The position numbers were made by a program, and so were the translations under genes. DNA of 64,000 nt from Anisakis pegreffii (Eukaryota; Nematoda; Chromadorea; Rhabditida; Anisakidae): the NCBI GenBank assembly GCA_035041965.1, contig JAPYMA010000377.1, positions 59,795 to 123,794 of the forward strand, read 5' to 3'. The notes under the pieces are model-generated. The model did no database searches. It saw only the letters and a program-made list of their open reading frames with translations, and was not told where the DNA came from. Shown here piece by piece: positions 49,119-62,300 of the stretch (the first letter of the stretch is position 1; every line of letters begins with the position of its first letter).

Positions 49119-49676
49119 CTGGAACAGTACTAAATAATTAATTCGTAGTTTTCCTCAAATTCATTTCAATACAATCCGAGCCATTCAATACTGTCATCAG
49201 TGATAAGTTAACCTCAGAGGTTACCAATATTCCATACCGATTACAGCGGGTGAACTCCAATGGTGATAAAATATTAATAAAGTATCATTGGTAATACATT
49301 ACCAAACATTCTCGCACTTCAGCAACTAAACTGAATCCAACTTTTGCGTTAAGGTGATCATTGTTATCAATAGCAGTCGCCCTATTATATTTTCTTTAAT
49401 CCACTTAATCATCAACCTAACAAGCGATATGATACTAAAAAACGTGAAAACTTGAAAGGTTACATGAACTCAAAATACTTACGGCGCAATTATGAATTGC
49501 ACCAGAACAAACAAAATTCATGAATAACACATACAAACGTGCATCACGCACCACCACTCTACCGCACAAAACATAAATGACGAAAGTAAATGATTACTGA
49601 ATGAGTAAGGCAATCAAAGAGACATGATCTGTGGTGATCAATTGGTTGGTACCATTAACAGATCGATGAAATTCAT

Positions 49677-49753
49677 AATGATCAGCTCGTTCTGATCATA
49701 AATGTGCATCGATGAAATTAATGCACATTTATGATCAGAACGAGCCGATCATT
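49677..49753. repeat. inverted repeat, 33-bp arms, 11-nt loop
   Basis: The inner arms 49685-49709 and 49721-49745 are perfectly complementary over 25 bp (gctcgttctgatcataaatg...). The outer 8 bp on each side pair with one mismatch. Loop cgatgaaatta. It does not overlap a recognised exon. Confidence 0.88.
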
Positions 49754-49926
49754 TTTGAGATCTTGTCAAGATTGCCCGGAAACATATTGATGTTTGTACA
49801 TCTTTCGATTGAAGAGAATCTTTGATTTCTAAAAATGTATAATTATATCAATGCATATTATACATTACTATAGAAATATGGGTTTGATACATTATTATTA
49901 ATAAAAATAAATTATTATTACTATCA

Positions 49927-49927
49927 A

Positions 49928-49960
<33 letters not shown>

Positions 49961-49985
49961 CATTATTATTATCATTATTATTATC
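49927..49985. repeat. (ATT)n microsatellite
   Basis: About 20 att/tta triplets with three atc interruptions. Confidence 0.92.
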
Positions 49986-50039
49986 AATGCAATTATTATT
50001 TTTTGTTACTTTTAACATTAGTTCTGTTACTATTCAGTT

Positions 50040-50570
50040 ATGGTGAATGTTCATTTCAATGATCATATGCAATGTTTTGTGGTCTTGTTGACGACAAATT
50101 ATTTTGATAAATATGTGCAAAAATTACTGTTCTCTCAAAATGACACATATTTTTGTTACTCTCAATATTATCGTTGCTGTCTAGTACCATCATCATTTCC
50201 ACTGTCATGCCATCCAATTTAACTTTTCGCATCAGATAATACGATTTCTGATCAAAAGAATGCTCGAAAAACTACGCATATTTTGTCGCAATGAATAATA
50301 TTATTGTCGGAATAAATTCCACATATAATATTTTGTCGCAATGAATAATTACATATGCTCGAAATGAATAATATTATTCAATAATTATTCTGATAAGCGT
50401 ATGCAAAAATTACTGTGCTCCCTCTACTACGCAAATTATTATTATTACTCTCAATATTATCATTACTGTTTATTGCTATCATCCTCATCACAATCCCTAC
50501 TACTATTCAGTTACGATAATTATTCATTTCGATCATATTATGAATTATTTTTGTGGTCTTGTTGACGATA
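50040..50570. repeat. degenerate local duplication
   Basis: tgtggtcttgttgacga occurs near 50079 and 50551, gcaaaaattactgt near 50117 and 50403, and ttttgtcgcaatgaataat near 50280 and 50332. These are remnants of repeated local duplication in AT-rich DNA. Confidence 0.5.
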
Positions 50571-50688
50571 TGTTAACGGTACCTTTCGCAATAACTTCCT
50601 TGTTGGCTGCAAACACACCAAAATTCCATCCTCATAAATTGTGATCCACAAGTTGCAATTATCAGTTGCGAATTGGATATCGGATCGA

Positions 50689-50749
50689 ATGCAGTCGACT
50701 GTGATTTTGCTGTTGATTCCTCTTCTTTGCATTGCGGCAGCGCTTGGAG
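50689..50749 (+). CDS. possible signal-peptide exon
   Basis: ATG is followed by 20 codons giving MQSTVILLLIPLLCIAAALG, a convincing secretory signal, then donor gtaggt. The next acceptor (catcag, ends about 50807) leads in the matching phase to only a short frame. A neighbouring frame there stays open to 51097 but in a different phase. The gene model is therefore unresolved. It could be the 5' exon of the lectin fragment at 52104. Confidence 0.35.
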
Positions 50750-51663
50750 GTAGGTTACTGTCACTGTTACAATAATTTATTGCCAATACTCATAATATCA
50801 CATCAGTTATCGAGTACCTTCGGTATGAAACGCGTGAAGGTAATCGATGCTCACTCAATTAGCCTTCATAATAATGACCAGTATCTGTCGGCGAGCTGGT
50901 TCCTCGGCAAGTATCATTTGCTTCCGACTTGTTTGTCGGGATTACCCACTCCGTCTGTTTTCCGCCTTGACGGGGTCTCTCCTCTCGCTTTTCAGCCAAA
51001 AAGCGGCCTCCTGCCGGTTACTACTCGTAAGCATGAACCCTTGGCTATTCATGCTTGTGCACATTTTCCCCATTGCACCCCAATTGCACATCACTAGAGC
51101 ATCCAATTGAAATGTCGAATTGTCCTCACCGTTATCTTTACTATTTCACTCTTATCATTTGTTTATCATTACATTCCAGGTAAGTGTTATGTAGATTGCA
51201 TTTTGTTGAAATCTAATTGTATGTTCATTGCAATACTGAGTTGATTTTGAGACACTTCCGCGTCAATTTTAGACCGAATGTACGAATGAATTCGATGAGT
51301 GTTCAGTGCTAACGGGAAATATTTAATTCAGTCGAAATATTTTACATTTGCGAAATAATTACACTGAAAATACTTCGCTTTCGTCAAACTATTTGAAAAT
51401 TCTCAAGAAAACAACCAAAATCCTGAAATTACCAAAAAAATTCCCCAAAATACCGGCTCTGAGCATTTACTTTAAGACCTTCAATCGGCCACCACGCCCG
51501 TGGATGAACTACTGGAAACGACCGAAACTGCGATGCAAAACCAGAGAAGTCAGCACCATTCTTATTAATTAATTGCACTCATAATGCTTTACTTTCAGCG
51601 GCACTGCTGAAAAATTCCCAACAAACCCAATAAAGTCGTGAAATACCGCCTATAAATATGCAG

Positions 51664-51956
51664 TTATAGGTTGCCGTAATGTGAACGTACGGCGACGGTG
51701 CTTGTGTCGATTCCTTTTGATGCTATACCGGAATCGTCAAAAAAGAACCGAAAAGAAATTAGAATCAGCTCGGATGCGGAAGTAAGCATCGGGGCCATCT
51801 TTTTACAATGTTCGACAGAATTATGCAATAAATCATTCACATCAAACTGCATATGATTGAACACCCGATTACACATGATGTAGCTTTGGCTATGGTGGAA
51901 GCCTAGGCCTGAGCTCAATGCTCGTCGAAAATCCCTCGGGAGCTTAAGCTTAGCTC
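51664..51956 (-). CDS. hypothetical open frame, unidentified
   Basis: The minus strand is open for 97 codons from after a TGA at about 51957 to the TAA at 51664-51666. It encodes KLPRDFRRALSSGLGFHHSQ, then a mixed helical stretch, and ends TVAVRSHYGNL. The composition is balanced and includes Cys, Trp-free hydrophobic segments and charged residues. An internal acceptor (atatgcag) at about 51848 could define a shorter terminal exon. No family recognised. Confidence 0.33.
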
Positions 51957-52103
51957 ACCGTTTGAACACCAAAACACTGATAATTTGACCTCTTCACTTA
52001 TCAATAATTCAGTGCAATTGGAATATCAGAAGTACCATTTTCAAGCTGCATGTATATTAAGATTTGTTCAGCAACACAGTAATTTTTTGCTATTATCCGA
52101 TAG

Positions 52104-52364
52104 AGGTACTCCGGTCAACTAGACGTACATCATCACCAACGGCCAATGTGTTCATTGGTTCAGGCTGATGTTGGTGGTGAATGGGTTGATATTGCTTGTA
52201 GTATAGTGATGTATGGAGGGTGCAGTTTCATTTGCAAAAAGAATGCGAGTTCAGTTCCACATAACAGCTTTGAGACAGTTGAGAAGGCGCAAGGACAGTC
52301 GAAAATAGTTGTGAATTGTCTAAAACAGGTCAACATTCGTGTGGATCCAAGAGCAGATCTCTAG
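52104..52364 (+). pseudogene. C-type lectin terminal exon, probable fragment
   Basis: Following an AG at 52102-52103, an 86-codon frame to TAG matches the last part of the PAN-lectin gene at 54370. PMC...GGEWVDIAC aligns with PMC...GWYDNTC, CSFICKKNASSVP aligns with CSFICKKNASPVP, and both share a related tail. The exon lacks the long loop with the EPN calcium site, and the WND-type motif reads WVD. No upstream lectin exons (CDKGW, TEW...F..A) were found on this strand. It lies tail to tail with the complete gene 2 kb away, so it probably arose by inverted duplication and was then truncated. A short functional gene using the signal exon at 50689 cannot be excluded. Confidence 0.6.
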
Positions 52365-52885
52365 AAACTGAAACTGCGCTTTGCTCCTGGCCTGGTAAAT
52401 GAACTCATAATAATAATGATTATATTAATAAAAGCGATTGAAATATAACGATATAAAAATCTGATACTAGTGATATACCGCAATTCACAAATATAAATCG
52501 TCGACTTCTATTCTTTGTGAGTTTCGCACTTGAAGAAAATGTCCTGGGAGCTCGAGAGGGATTTAAAACCAACTGGAATGTAAAAGGGTCGAGAGGATCC
52601 GTGCAACAGAGGTGAGAGGAAGGTCCTACATTCAGAGAAATGACCTCATGTTACGTTCAACTGTGGCCCTTCACGCAACTATGGGCAGAATGATATCTTT
52701 AAATAGCTATCGAATTCGGAAAGTGAAAACAACTTTAGAGGTTCTGAAGCATTCGAATTCAATGTTGAAACCAAACCATCAGACTTACATCACTGTTGCA
52801 TTGAATTTAGCCGTGGTATCGATCAAATTAGAATAAAATTAGAATGAAGGTGAATTTATTTGAGTAATGTGAATGTTTTTGACGA

Positions 52886-53287
52886 GAGTACCATATACGG
52901 GCAATCACTGCACTCATGTCTTCTCGGAAACTGTTTCATTGTTTATATCATCAAGTAGACAAAATTCTAGGCTACAAGATTGACATGTTTTGTCTCGGCA
53001 TTCAATGTCTGATTCCTGAGTTACACCTGATTTGTGAACGTATCTCCTCAAGAAGTTCCATTATGGAGCGATCTGTTCGATCCTACGTATCATGGAAGCG
53101 AGTGGATCGTAAACTCTTATCTGTATTTCTTCTTCCACCAAAAAAGATTGCACTGAACAAAAGTTTGTCACTTGCTCAGCTGATGACATCAGCTAATCAG
53201 CTCGAGACGAATTTGTTATCACTTCGCTCAAACATTCATGACTCTCAATCTACACTAATCAAAGAGCTGAAACTTTTCGTTAGATAG
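52886..53287 (+). CDS. hypothetical open frame, unidentified
   Basis: The frame is open for 133 codons after a TGA, with first ATG at 52916 and stop at 53285-53287. The peptide is predicted helical with Cys/Leu-rich segments (FCLGIQCLIPELHLICERIS) and a polar C-terminus with Gln/Asn/Ser. No domain is recognised and no splice partner is evident. A run this long is uncommon by chance but not decisive. A relic of a mobile element is possible. Confidence 0.3.
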   Translation, partial: EYHIRAITALMSSRKLFHCLYHQVDKILGYKIDMFCLGIQCLIPELHLICERISSRSSIMERSVRSYVSWKRVDRKLLSVFLLPPKKIALNKSLSLAQLMTSANQLETNLLSLRSNIHDSQSTLIKELKLFVR

Positions 53288-54369
53288 CCAAAGACGACCC
53301 GTGAATAGATTTCTTGTGAGACCTAGTCTCGTTCCCAGATGTTCCTTCAGGCTTATCATCAGATCGAATTTGCTTACAATTAGTGTAGTTCTGAGAATTT
53401 AGATTTGTGAAAATTTTCATTTGTTATAACTTAGCGAACAGAAACACTCGCATTTGTTTTTTGTTGTGGAAACTCGACGAATTGATCTCGCTTTAGAGAT
53501 ATCTTTTAGATGCATTTGTGGCTTGGTTAGATCTGTCAGAGACTTCGCTCGGCTATCATACCTCTCAGCAACCAGGGTCTCTGCCGAGCCACAATCGCTT
53601 ATCTTCGTTCAGTAGTACAACTGCCAGTTATCCAGAGGCTTTCATAAATCCAATTAGAAACGGATTCGTGAAATTGTTTGATCGCCATTCAACTCGTCTC
53701 ATCTTAATTTGTGGGATTCACTCTCGAGCATTATCCTCTTAAATCCATGGATACAAATGCAACGTCAATCGCTCTGATCATTTATATTTACTAGCCAACA
53801 TGCATACAACAGCTAATGCTTTTCATAAATATACGTGTATGAAAAATATATCATTAAACATCACATCAAATAAGCATTCGTGAATGCAACGCCGCGATGG
53901 TCATTTTTTTCAAACATTCTCTGAACGGTGAATAGCATTCAAAAGTAGCATTTTATGTACAATTACGTGCAGGACCAAGTAACATATTTCACTGAACTCT
54001 TTGAGCTCTTCATCCCTTCTCTGTTGGAAGGAACCGCTCTGGCCAATCCCCTCTCACACACCACTTGGTTTTAAATCCCTTCGAACTCTGAATTTGAACT
54101 CCATTCCCATCTCGTCGCTAAGTACACTGAGAGATAGAAACCAAACTTGCACCCCCCCCCCTTTTTCGACTAAACTCAGGTTTTTCGTTGCACTGAACTC
54201 TCAGGACAACTCGTTCAAGCACGAAGCTCAAAAGCATTAGAAGCCAAAGACTCATATTTCATGAACTATGGCATATCACTAGTATTACATTTTTATGCAG
54301 GTTCATTTATATCACTATTAATGTGACTAGTATAATTAATAAGCTAGAAGCAAAGCTTTATTCAAGTTT

Positions 54370-55922
54370 CTAGAGATCTCCTCCTGAATCCATACGACCA
54401 CTGAAGCGCCCTTTAGGGTGCATGGTTGTTTCCGCGTGTCCTTGCACTCTCTCAATTGATTCGAATTTATTGAGTGGAACCGGACTCGCATTCTTTTTGC
54501 ATATGAAACTGCACGGTTGATAACCCTTTCCAGTACAAGTATTATCATACCAGCCAGGAGAATTATAGGGAAATAAACACATCGGAAACGGTGGGTTATA
54601 GCTGTTTGGTTCGCCCGGAAGCCAATTAGTATAGTTGAAGGTTGAGTTATCTTGCCAGTACCACTCTGATTCTGCGGTATCTTGTTTACCACCGAGCCAA
54701 TACATATCGGTCGAGTGGAATATCTCTGAAGTGATACGCTGAAGAGGTGAGCAGTTTTATTGTTACTATCACTGTCGCTAATGTCATCATCATTGCTTGT
54801 AAGACGGTTGCGTTCTGAAGAACCGAAATTTCTCAACAATATTCTTCAAGCGATTCTCAACTCGTTATCCTTCTCCGAAAGACAGCCATGTGATGACCGT
54901 CTTTTGGAGAAGGATGAAGATGTGGACATCTCGTTATTAGATAAGCTTAATGCAAACCTTTTTTGATAAAACTGTTTTCCTCGTCTGAATGCACCGATGC
55001 GACGGTTGAATTATGTTGACGACAACCCACAATAGCTTCATCAAAGCTGTATTTGTTCCACTCAGTGGTATATATCTACAATGTGACGGTTTGGATAATT
55101 GTATTCCGATCAGCGTAAACCCGTGTTCCCCAGTTATTCCAGCAAAACCCACCCGTTGAAACTCGGGTATCTAGATAAAAAAGGGTTCCACATCTTACCG
55201 GAAGATAGCAAGACTTCGTTTCTTCATAATAAACCCATCCTTTGTCACAGAACATCATCGCACTCACTAAACACAAATATGTAAATCTGTTGACTTAATT
55301 ACAAACATCCACTGGATGAGAACATTATTTGAATAAAATATCAATCAGTGAAAATTTCATCATGTGCTGGTGAGAGGTTTCTTTGAGATTGAACAAAATT
55401 ACCTTGCGATTCGGGCAACTTACCGAGCTGATGGAATGTTCCCTTTATGTTGCATTCGCCGCCTTCATGGAAATTTTCGAATGCATCTTTCACATAAACA
55501 GTTCCTTGAGCGATCATACCTGGACCACCTGCGTGAGCATCCGTGAAGAATTGTCTTATTAAGGAGCACGTTGGATTGGAACGCTGATAGGTGAATCCTT
55601 GACATTTGAATCCCTCTCGATAACATTCTTGCACACAGTCGTCGAGCGATGCGGTGGGTGCGATATTGGTAGTGAGTGGAATATATCCATATGTTATATT
55701 GGTAATATTAATGTAGAGTGAGGAGATCAGAAGAAAATTGCATGAGATTACAAATATCTGAACGTAAAAGAAAAACAAGAACAAGCAGAGTGGATTGAGG
55801 GATGTCTCATGATAAGGTGTCAAGAAAGGTCGCAACCTTTTGAAAGGATTCTGCAAGAGAAGAAGGGTGCGCATGCGCTGGGATTGTTTCCGGAATAAAC
55901 TTGAAATGATCCTTAGCTCCAC
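54370..55922 (-). CDS. PAN/Apple domain plus C-type lectin fusion protein
   Basis: Four exons, 55922-55403, 55266-55199, 55075-54958 and 54725-54370, join in phase and give 353 residues. Residues about 44-72 are strongly hydrophobic, so the protein is secreted or a type II membrane protein. Residues about 76-160 form a PAN/Apple domain (Cys at 96, 100, 107, 119, 157; CQGFTYQ core). From 174 follows a C-type lectin domain: CDKGWVYYEE, TEWNKYSFDEAIVGC, YWLGG, NWLPGEPN, GWYDNTC and SFICKK. The EPN triplet (274-276) and the WYDN segment fit a calcium-dependent mannose-type site. PAN plus lectin combinations occur in nematode secreted or surface proteins, and an immune or recognition role is a guess. 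The start is uncertain: the frame is open to ATG 55922, but acceptor-like sites at about 55855 and 55762 mean the true N-terminus may be shorter and spliced from upstream. Confidence 0.88.
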
Positions 55923-56364
55923 GTTCCCCCTTACATGCCCCTGAACGTTGGGGTATTCCTCAACTCCCGAGTAAAGTTCACGTCAGCCCCATGCTAGCTA
56001 TAGCTGCCTCAGTTTTCATTCAACGGATTTTTGCATCATTTTCAGCAAAACGTATGAAATATTCAGCTTCCCTACGATTGAAGACAGCGAGCCGGCGAGA
56101 AAGTTAAGTTGTTTAAAGATAGCCGCTCGATAGTCTTGAAGTTTTGTATCTTACCACAGCTTTTGTCCAAATTTGTGGCATGATTGAAGCGGATGACTTC
56201 CAAACGCTACACAACCTACGTCGTAGTCGATTCGACAATGATATCCATCAAAACATGATGATTCTATGGGGCGGAGTGGTGGTTGCTGGGCGGAGTGGCG
56301 CATAGAAACGCATCTACGATGAGTCGGAATCAGCATGTACTGCGACTTTCATCTTCAAATTAAA

Positions 56365-59300
56365 GTTCTGCTCAATTTTGCATTGAAGTATGATGGTATC
56401 TTTTTTTTTTCGGGCAAACATGAGAAGACGGTAGGCTTGAATGTATCAAACCCACATTTCAATAGTAATGTATAATATGCATTGATCTATAGTGATCAAA
56501 TGCATATGAATGAGCAACTAAGCACCAGTTCAGATACTTTTAATCAAATAGCTATAGCTCCTCAACTATGCGAAATCGCCCGAAAAATATATATTTTCCT
56601 GAATGCTGAGATTCTGATCAATCGACAGGTGTGAAGAAATTGAGATGTTACTGGTCAAGGCTGAGGGTACGGTAGGTTTGAATGTGCCAACCCCTATAGC
56701 TTCAGAAAAATAGCTATATCTCCTCGCAGAGGCGGATTTTTCCAGTGAGCTTTTCATTTTTAGAAAGCAGAGATTCTGCTCAATCGAACGATGTACAAAC
56801 TTGAGTATGTATCCGGGCAAACTTGAGAAGACGGTAGGCTTGAATGTACCCATATTTCTATGCTAATGTATAATATCCATTGATCTATAGTGATCAAATG
56901 CATATCAATGAGCACCTCAGCGCCAGTTCAGATAGCTTCAATCAAATAGCTATAGCTCCTCAACTAAGCAAAATCGCCCGACAAAATATATATTTTTCTG
57001 AATGCAGAGATTCTGCTCGATCGACTGGTGTGAAGAAATTGATATGTTACTGGTCAAAGCTGAGGGTACGGTAGGTTTGAATGTGCCAACCCCTATAGCT
57101 TCAGAAAAATAGCTATATCTCCTCGCAGAGGCGGATTTTTCCAGTGAGCTTTTCATTTTTAGAAAGCAGAGATTCTGCTCAATCGAACGATGTACAAACT
57201 TGAGTATGTATCCGGGCAAACTTGAGAAGACGGTAGGCTTGAATGTACCCATATTTCTATGCTAATGTATAATATCCATTGATCTATAGTGATCAAATGC
57301 ATATCAATGAGCACCTCAGCGCCAGTTCAGATAGCTTCAATCAAATAGCTATAGCTCCTCAACTAAGCAAAATCGCCCGACAAAATATATATTTTTCTGA
57401 ATGCAGAGATTCTGCTCGATCGACTGGTGTGAAGAAATTGATATGTTACTGGTCAAAGCTGAGGGTACGGTAGGTTTGAATGTGCCAACCCCTATAGCTT
57501 CAGAAAAATAGCTATATCTCCTCGCAGAGGCGGATTTTTCCAGTGAGCTTTTCATTTTTAGAAAGCAGAGATTCTGCTCAATCGAACGATGTACAAACTT
57601 GAGTATGTATCCGGGCAAACTTGAGAAGACGGTAGGCTTGAATGTACCCATATTTCTATGCTAATGTATAATATCCATTGATCTATAGTGATCAAATGCA
57701 TATCAATGAGCACCTCAGCGCCAGTTCAGATAGCTTCAATCAAATAGCTATAGCTCCTCAACTAAGCAAAATCGCCCGACAAAATATATATTTTTCTGAA
57801 TGCAGAGATTCTGCTCGATCGACTGGTGTGAAGAAATTGATATGTTACTGGTCAAAGCTGAGGGTACGGTAGGTTTGAATGTGCCAACCCCTATAGCTTC
57901 AGAAAAATAGCTATATCTCCTCGCAGAGGCGGATTTTTCCAGTGAGCTTTTCATTTTTAGAAAGCAGAGATTCTGCTCAATCGAACGATGTACAAACTTG
58001 AGTATGTATCCGGGCAAACTTGAGAAGACGGTAGGCTTGAATGTACCCATATTTCTATGCTAATGTATAATATCCATTGATCTATAGTGATCAAATGCAT
58101 ATCAATGAGCACCTCAGCGCCAGTTCAGATAGCTTCAATCAAATAGCTATAGCTCCTCAACTAAGCAAAATCGCCCGACAAAATATATATTTTTCTGAAT
58201 GCAGAGATTCTGCTCGATCGACTGGTGTGAAGAAATTGATATGTTACTGGTCAAAGCTGAGGGTACGGTAGGTTTGAATGTGCCAACCCCTATAGCTTCA
58301 GAAAAATAGCTATATCTCCTCGCAGAGGCGGATTTTTCCAGTGAGCTTTTCATTTTTAGAAAGCAGAGATTCTGCTCAATCGAACGATGTACAAACTTGA
58401 GTATGTATCCGGGCAAACTTGAGAAGACGGTAGGCTTGAATGTACCCATATTTCTATGCTAATGTATAATATCCATTGATCTATAGTGATCAAATGCATA
58501 TCAATGAGCACCTCAGCGCCAGTTCAGATAGCTTCAATCAAATAGCTATAGCTCCTCAACTAAGCAAAATCGCCCGACAAAATATATATTTTTCTGAATG
58601 CAGAGATTCTGCTCGATCGACTGGTGTGAAGAAATTGATATGTTACTGGTCAAAGCTGAGGGTACGGTAGGTTTGAATGTGCCAACCCCTATAGCTTCAG
58701 AAAAATAGCTATATCTCCTCGCAGAGGCGGATTTTTCCAGTGAGCTTTTCATTTTTAGAAAGCAGAGATTCTGCTCAATCGAACGATGTACAAACTTGAG
58801 TATGTATCCGGGCAAACTTGAGAAGACGGTAGGCTTGAATGTACCCATATTTCTATGCTAATGTATAATATCCATTGATCTATAGTGATCAAATGCATAT
58901 CAATGAGCACCTCAGCGCCAGTTCAGATAGCTTCAATCAAATAGCTATAGCTCCTCAACTAAGCAAAATCGCCCGACAAAATATATATTTTTCTGAATGC
59001 AGAGATTCTGCTCGATCGACTGGTGTGAAGAAATTGATATGTTACTGGTCAAAGCTGAGGGTACGGTAGGTTTGAATGTGCCAACCCCTATAGCTTCAGA
59101 AAAATAGCTATATCTCCTCGCAGAGGCGGATTTTTCCAGTGAGCTTTTCATTTTTAGAAAGCAGAGATTCTGCTCAATCGAACGATGTACAAACTTGAGT
59201 ATGTATCCGGGCAAACTTGAGAAGACGGTAGGCTTGAATGTACCCATATTTCTATGCTAATGTATAATATCCATTGATCTATAGTGATCAAATGCATATC

Positions 59301-62300
59301 AATGAGCACCTCAGCGCCAGTTCAGATAGCTTCAATCAAATAGCTATAGCTCCTCAACTAAGCAAAATCGCCCGACAAAATATATATTTTTCTGAATGCA
59401 GAGATTCTGCTCGATCGACTGGTGTGAAGAAATTGATATGTTACTGGTCAAAGCTGAGGGTACGGTAGGTTTGAATGTGCCAACCCCTATAGCTTCAGAA
59501 AAATAGCTATATCTCCTCGCAGAGGCGGATTTTTCCAGTGAGCTTTTCATTTTTAGAAAGCAGAGATTCTGCTCAATCGAACGATGTACAAACTTGAGTA
59601 TGTATCCGGGCAAACTTGAGAAGACGGTAGGCTTGAATGTACCCATATTTCTATGCTAATGTATAATATCCATTGATCTATAGTGATCAAATGCATATCA
59701 ATGAGCACCTCAGCGCCAGTTCAGATAGCTTCAATCAAATAGCTATAGCTCCTCAACTAAGCAAAATCGCCCGACAAAATATATATTTTTCTGAATGCAG
59801 AGATTCTGCTCGATCGACTGGTGTGAAGAAATTGATATGTTACTGGTCAAAGCTGAGGGTACGGTAGGTTTGAATGTGCCAACCCCTATAGCTTCAGAAA
59901 AATAGCTATATCTCCTCGCAGAGGCGGATTTTTCCAGTGAGCTTTTCATTTTTAGAAAGCAGAGATTCTGCTCAATCGAACGATGTACAAACTTGAGTAT
60001 GTATCCGGGCAAACTTGAGAAGACGGTAGGCTTGAATGTACCCATATTTCTATGCTAATGTATAATATCCATTGATCTATAGTGATCAAATGCATATCAA
60101 TGAGCACCTCAGCGCCAGTTCAGATAGCTTCAATCAAATAGCTATAGCTCCTCAACTAAGCAAAATCGCCCGACAAAATATATATTTTTCTGAATGCAGA
60201 GATTCTGCTCGATCGACTGGTGTGAAGAAATTGATATGTTACTGGTCAAAGCTGAGGGTACGGTAGGTTTGAATGTGCCAACCCCTATAGCTTCAGAAAA
60301 ATAGCTATATCTCCTCGCAGAGGCGGATTTTTCCAGTGAGCTTTTCATTTTTAGAAAGCAGAGATTCTGCTCAATCGAACGATGTACAAACTTGAGTATG
60401 TATCCGGGCAAACTTGAGAAGACGGTAGGCTTGAATGTACCCATATTTCTATGCTAATGTATAATATCCATTGATCTATAGTGATCAAATGCATATCAAT
60501 GAGCACCTCAGCGCCAGTTCAGATAGCTTCAATCAAATAGCTATAGCTCCTCAACTAAGCAAAATCGCCCGACAAAATATATATTTTTCTGAATGCAGAG
60601 ATTCTGCTCGATCGACTGGTGTGAAGAAATTGATATGTTACTGGTCAAAGCTGAGGGTACGGTAGGTTTGAATGTGCCAACCCCTATAGCTTCAGAAAAA
60701 TAGCTATATCTCCTCGCAGAGGCGGATTTTTCCAGTGAGCTTTTCATTTTTAGAAAGCAGAGATTCTGCTCAATCGAACGATGTACAAACTTGAGTATGT
60801 ATCCGGGCAAACTTGAGAAGACGGTAGGCTTGAATGTACCCATATTTCTATGCTAATGTATAATATCCATTGATCTATAGTGATCAAATGCATATCAATG
60901 AGCACCTCAGCGCCAGTTCAGATAGCTTCAATCAAATAGCTATAGCTCCTCAACTAAGCAAAATCGCCCGACAAAATATATATTTTTCTGAATGCAGAGA
61001 TTCTGCTCGATCGACTGGTGTGAAGAAATTGATATGTTACTGGTCAAAGCTGAGGGTACGGTAGGTTTGAATGTGCCAACCCCTATAGCTTCAGAAAAAT
61101 AGCTATATCTCCTCGCAGAGGCGGATTTTTCCAGTGAGCTTTTCATTTTTAGAAAGCAGAGATTCTGCTCAATCGAACGATGTACAAACTTGAGTATGTA
61201 TCCGGGCAAACTTGAGAAGACGGTAGGCTTGAATGTACCCATATTTCTATGCTAATGTATAATATCCATTGATCTATAGTGATCAAATGCATATCAATGA
61301 GCACCTCAGCGCCAGTTCAGATAGCTTCAATCAAATAGCTATAGCTCCTCAACTAAGCAAAATCGCCCGACAAAATATATATTTTTCTGAATGCAGAGAT
61401 TCTGCTCGATCGACTGGTGTGAAGAAATTGATATGTTACTGGTCAAAGCTGAGGGTACGGTAGGTTTGAATGTGCCAACCCCTATAGCTTCAGAAAAATA
61501 GCTATATCTCCTCGCAGAGGCGGATTTTTCCAGTGAGCTTTTCATTTTTAGAAAGCAGAGATTCTGCTCAATCGAACGATGTACAAACTTGAGTATGTAT
61601 CCGGGCAAACTTGAGAAGACGGTAGGCTTGAATGTACCCATATTTCTATGCTAATGTATAATATCCATTGATCTATAGTGATCAAATGCATATCAATGAG
61701 CACCTCAGCGCCAGTTCAGATAGCTTCAATCAAATAGCTATAGCTCCTCAACTAAGCAAAATCGCCCGACAAAATATATATTTTTCTGAATGCAGAGATT
61801 CTGCTCGATCGACTGGTGTGAAGAAATTGATATGTTACTGGTCAAAGCTGAGGGTACGGTAGGTTTGAATGTGCCAACCCCTATAGCTTCAGAAAAATAG
61901 CTATATCTCCTCGCAGAGGCGGATTTTTCCAGTGAGCTTTTCATTTTTAGAAAGCAGAGATTCTGCTCAATCGAACGATGTACAAACTTGAGTATGTATC
62001 CGGGCAAACTTGAGAAGACGGTAGGCTTGAATGTACCCATATTTCTATGCTAATGTATAATATCCATTGATCTATAGTGATCAAATGCATATCAATGAGC
62101 ACCTCAGCGCCAGTTCAGATAGCTTCAATCAAATAGCTATAGCTCCTCAACTAAGCAAAATCGCCCGACAAAATATATATTTTTCTGAATGCAGAGATTC
62201 TGCTCGATCGACTGGTGTGAAGAAATTGATATGTTACTGGTCAAAGCTGAGGGTACGGTAGGTTTGAATGTGCCAACCCCTATAGCTTCAGAAAAATAGC

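Noticed and set aside
50732..51110. Two overlapping plus-strand frames of 88 and 122 codons
   Set aside because: Both are open across the same GC-richer stretch and neither joins in phase to the signal-peptide exon at 50689, so no gene could be chosen.
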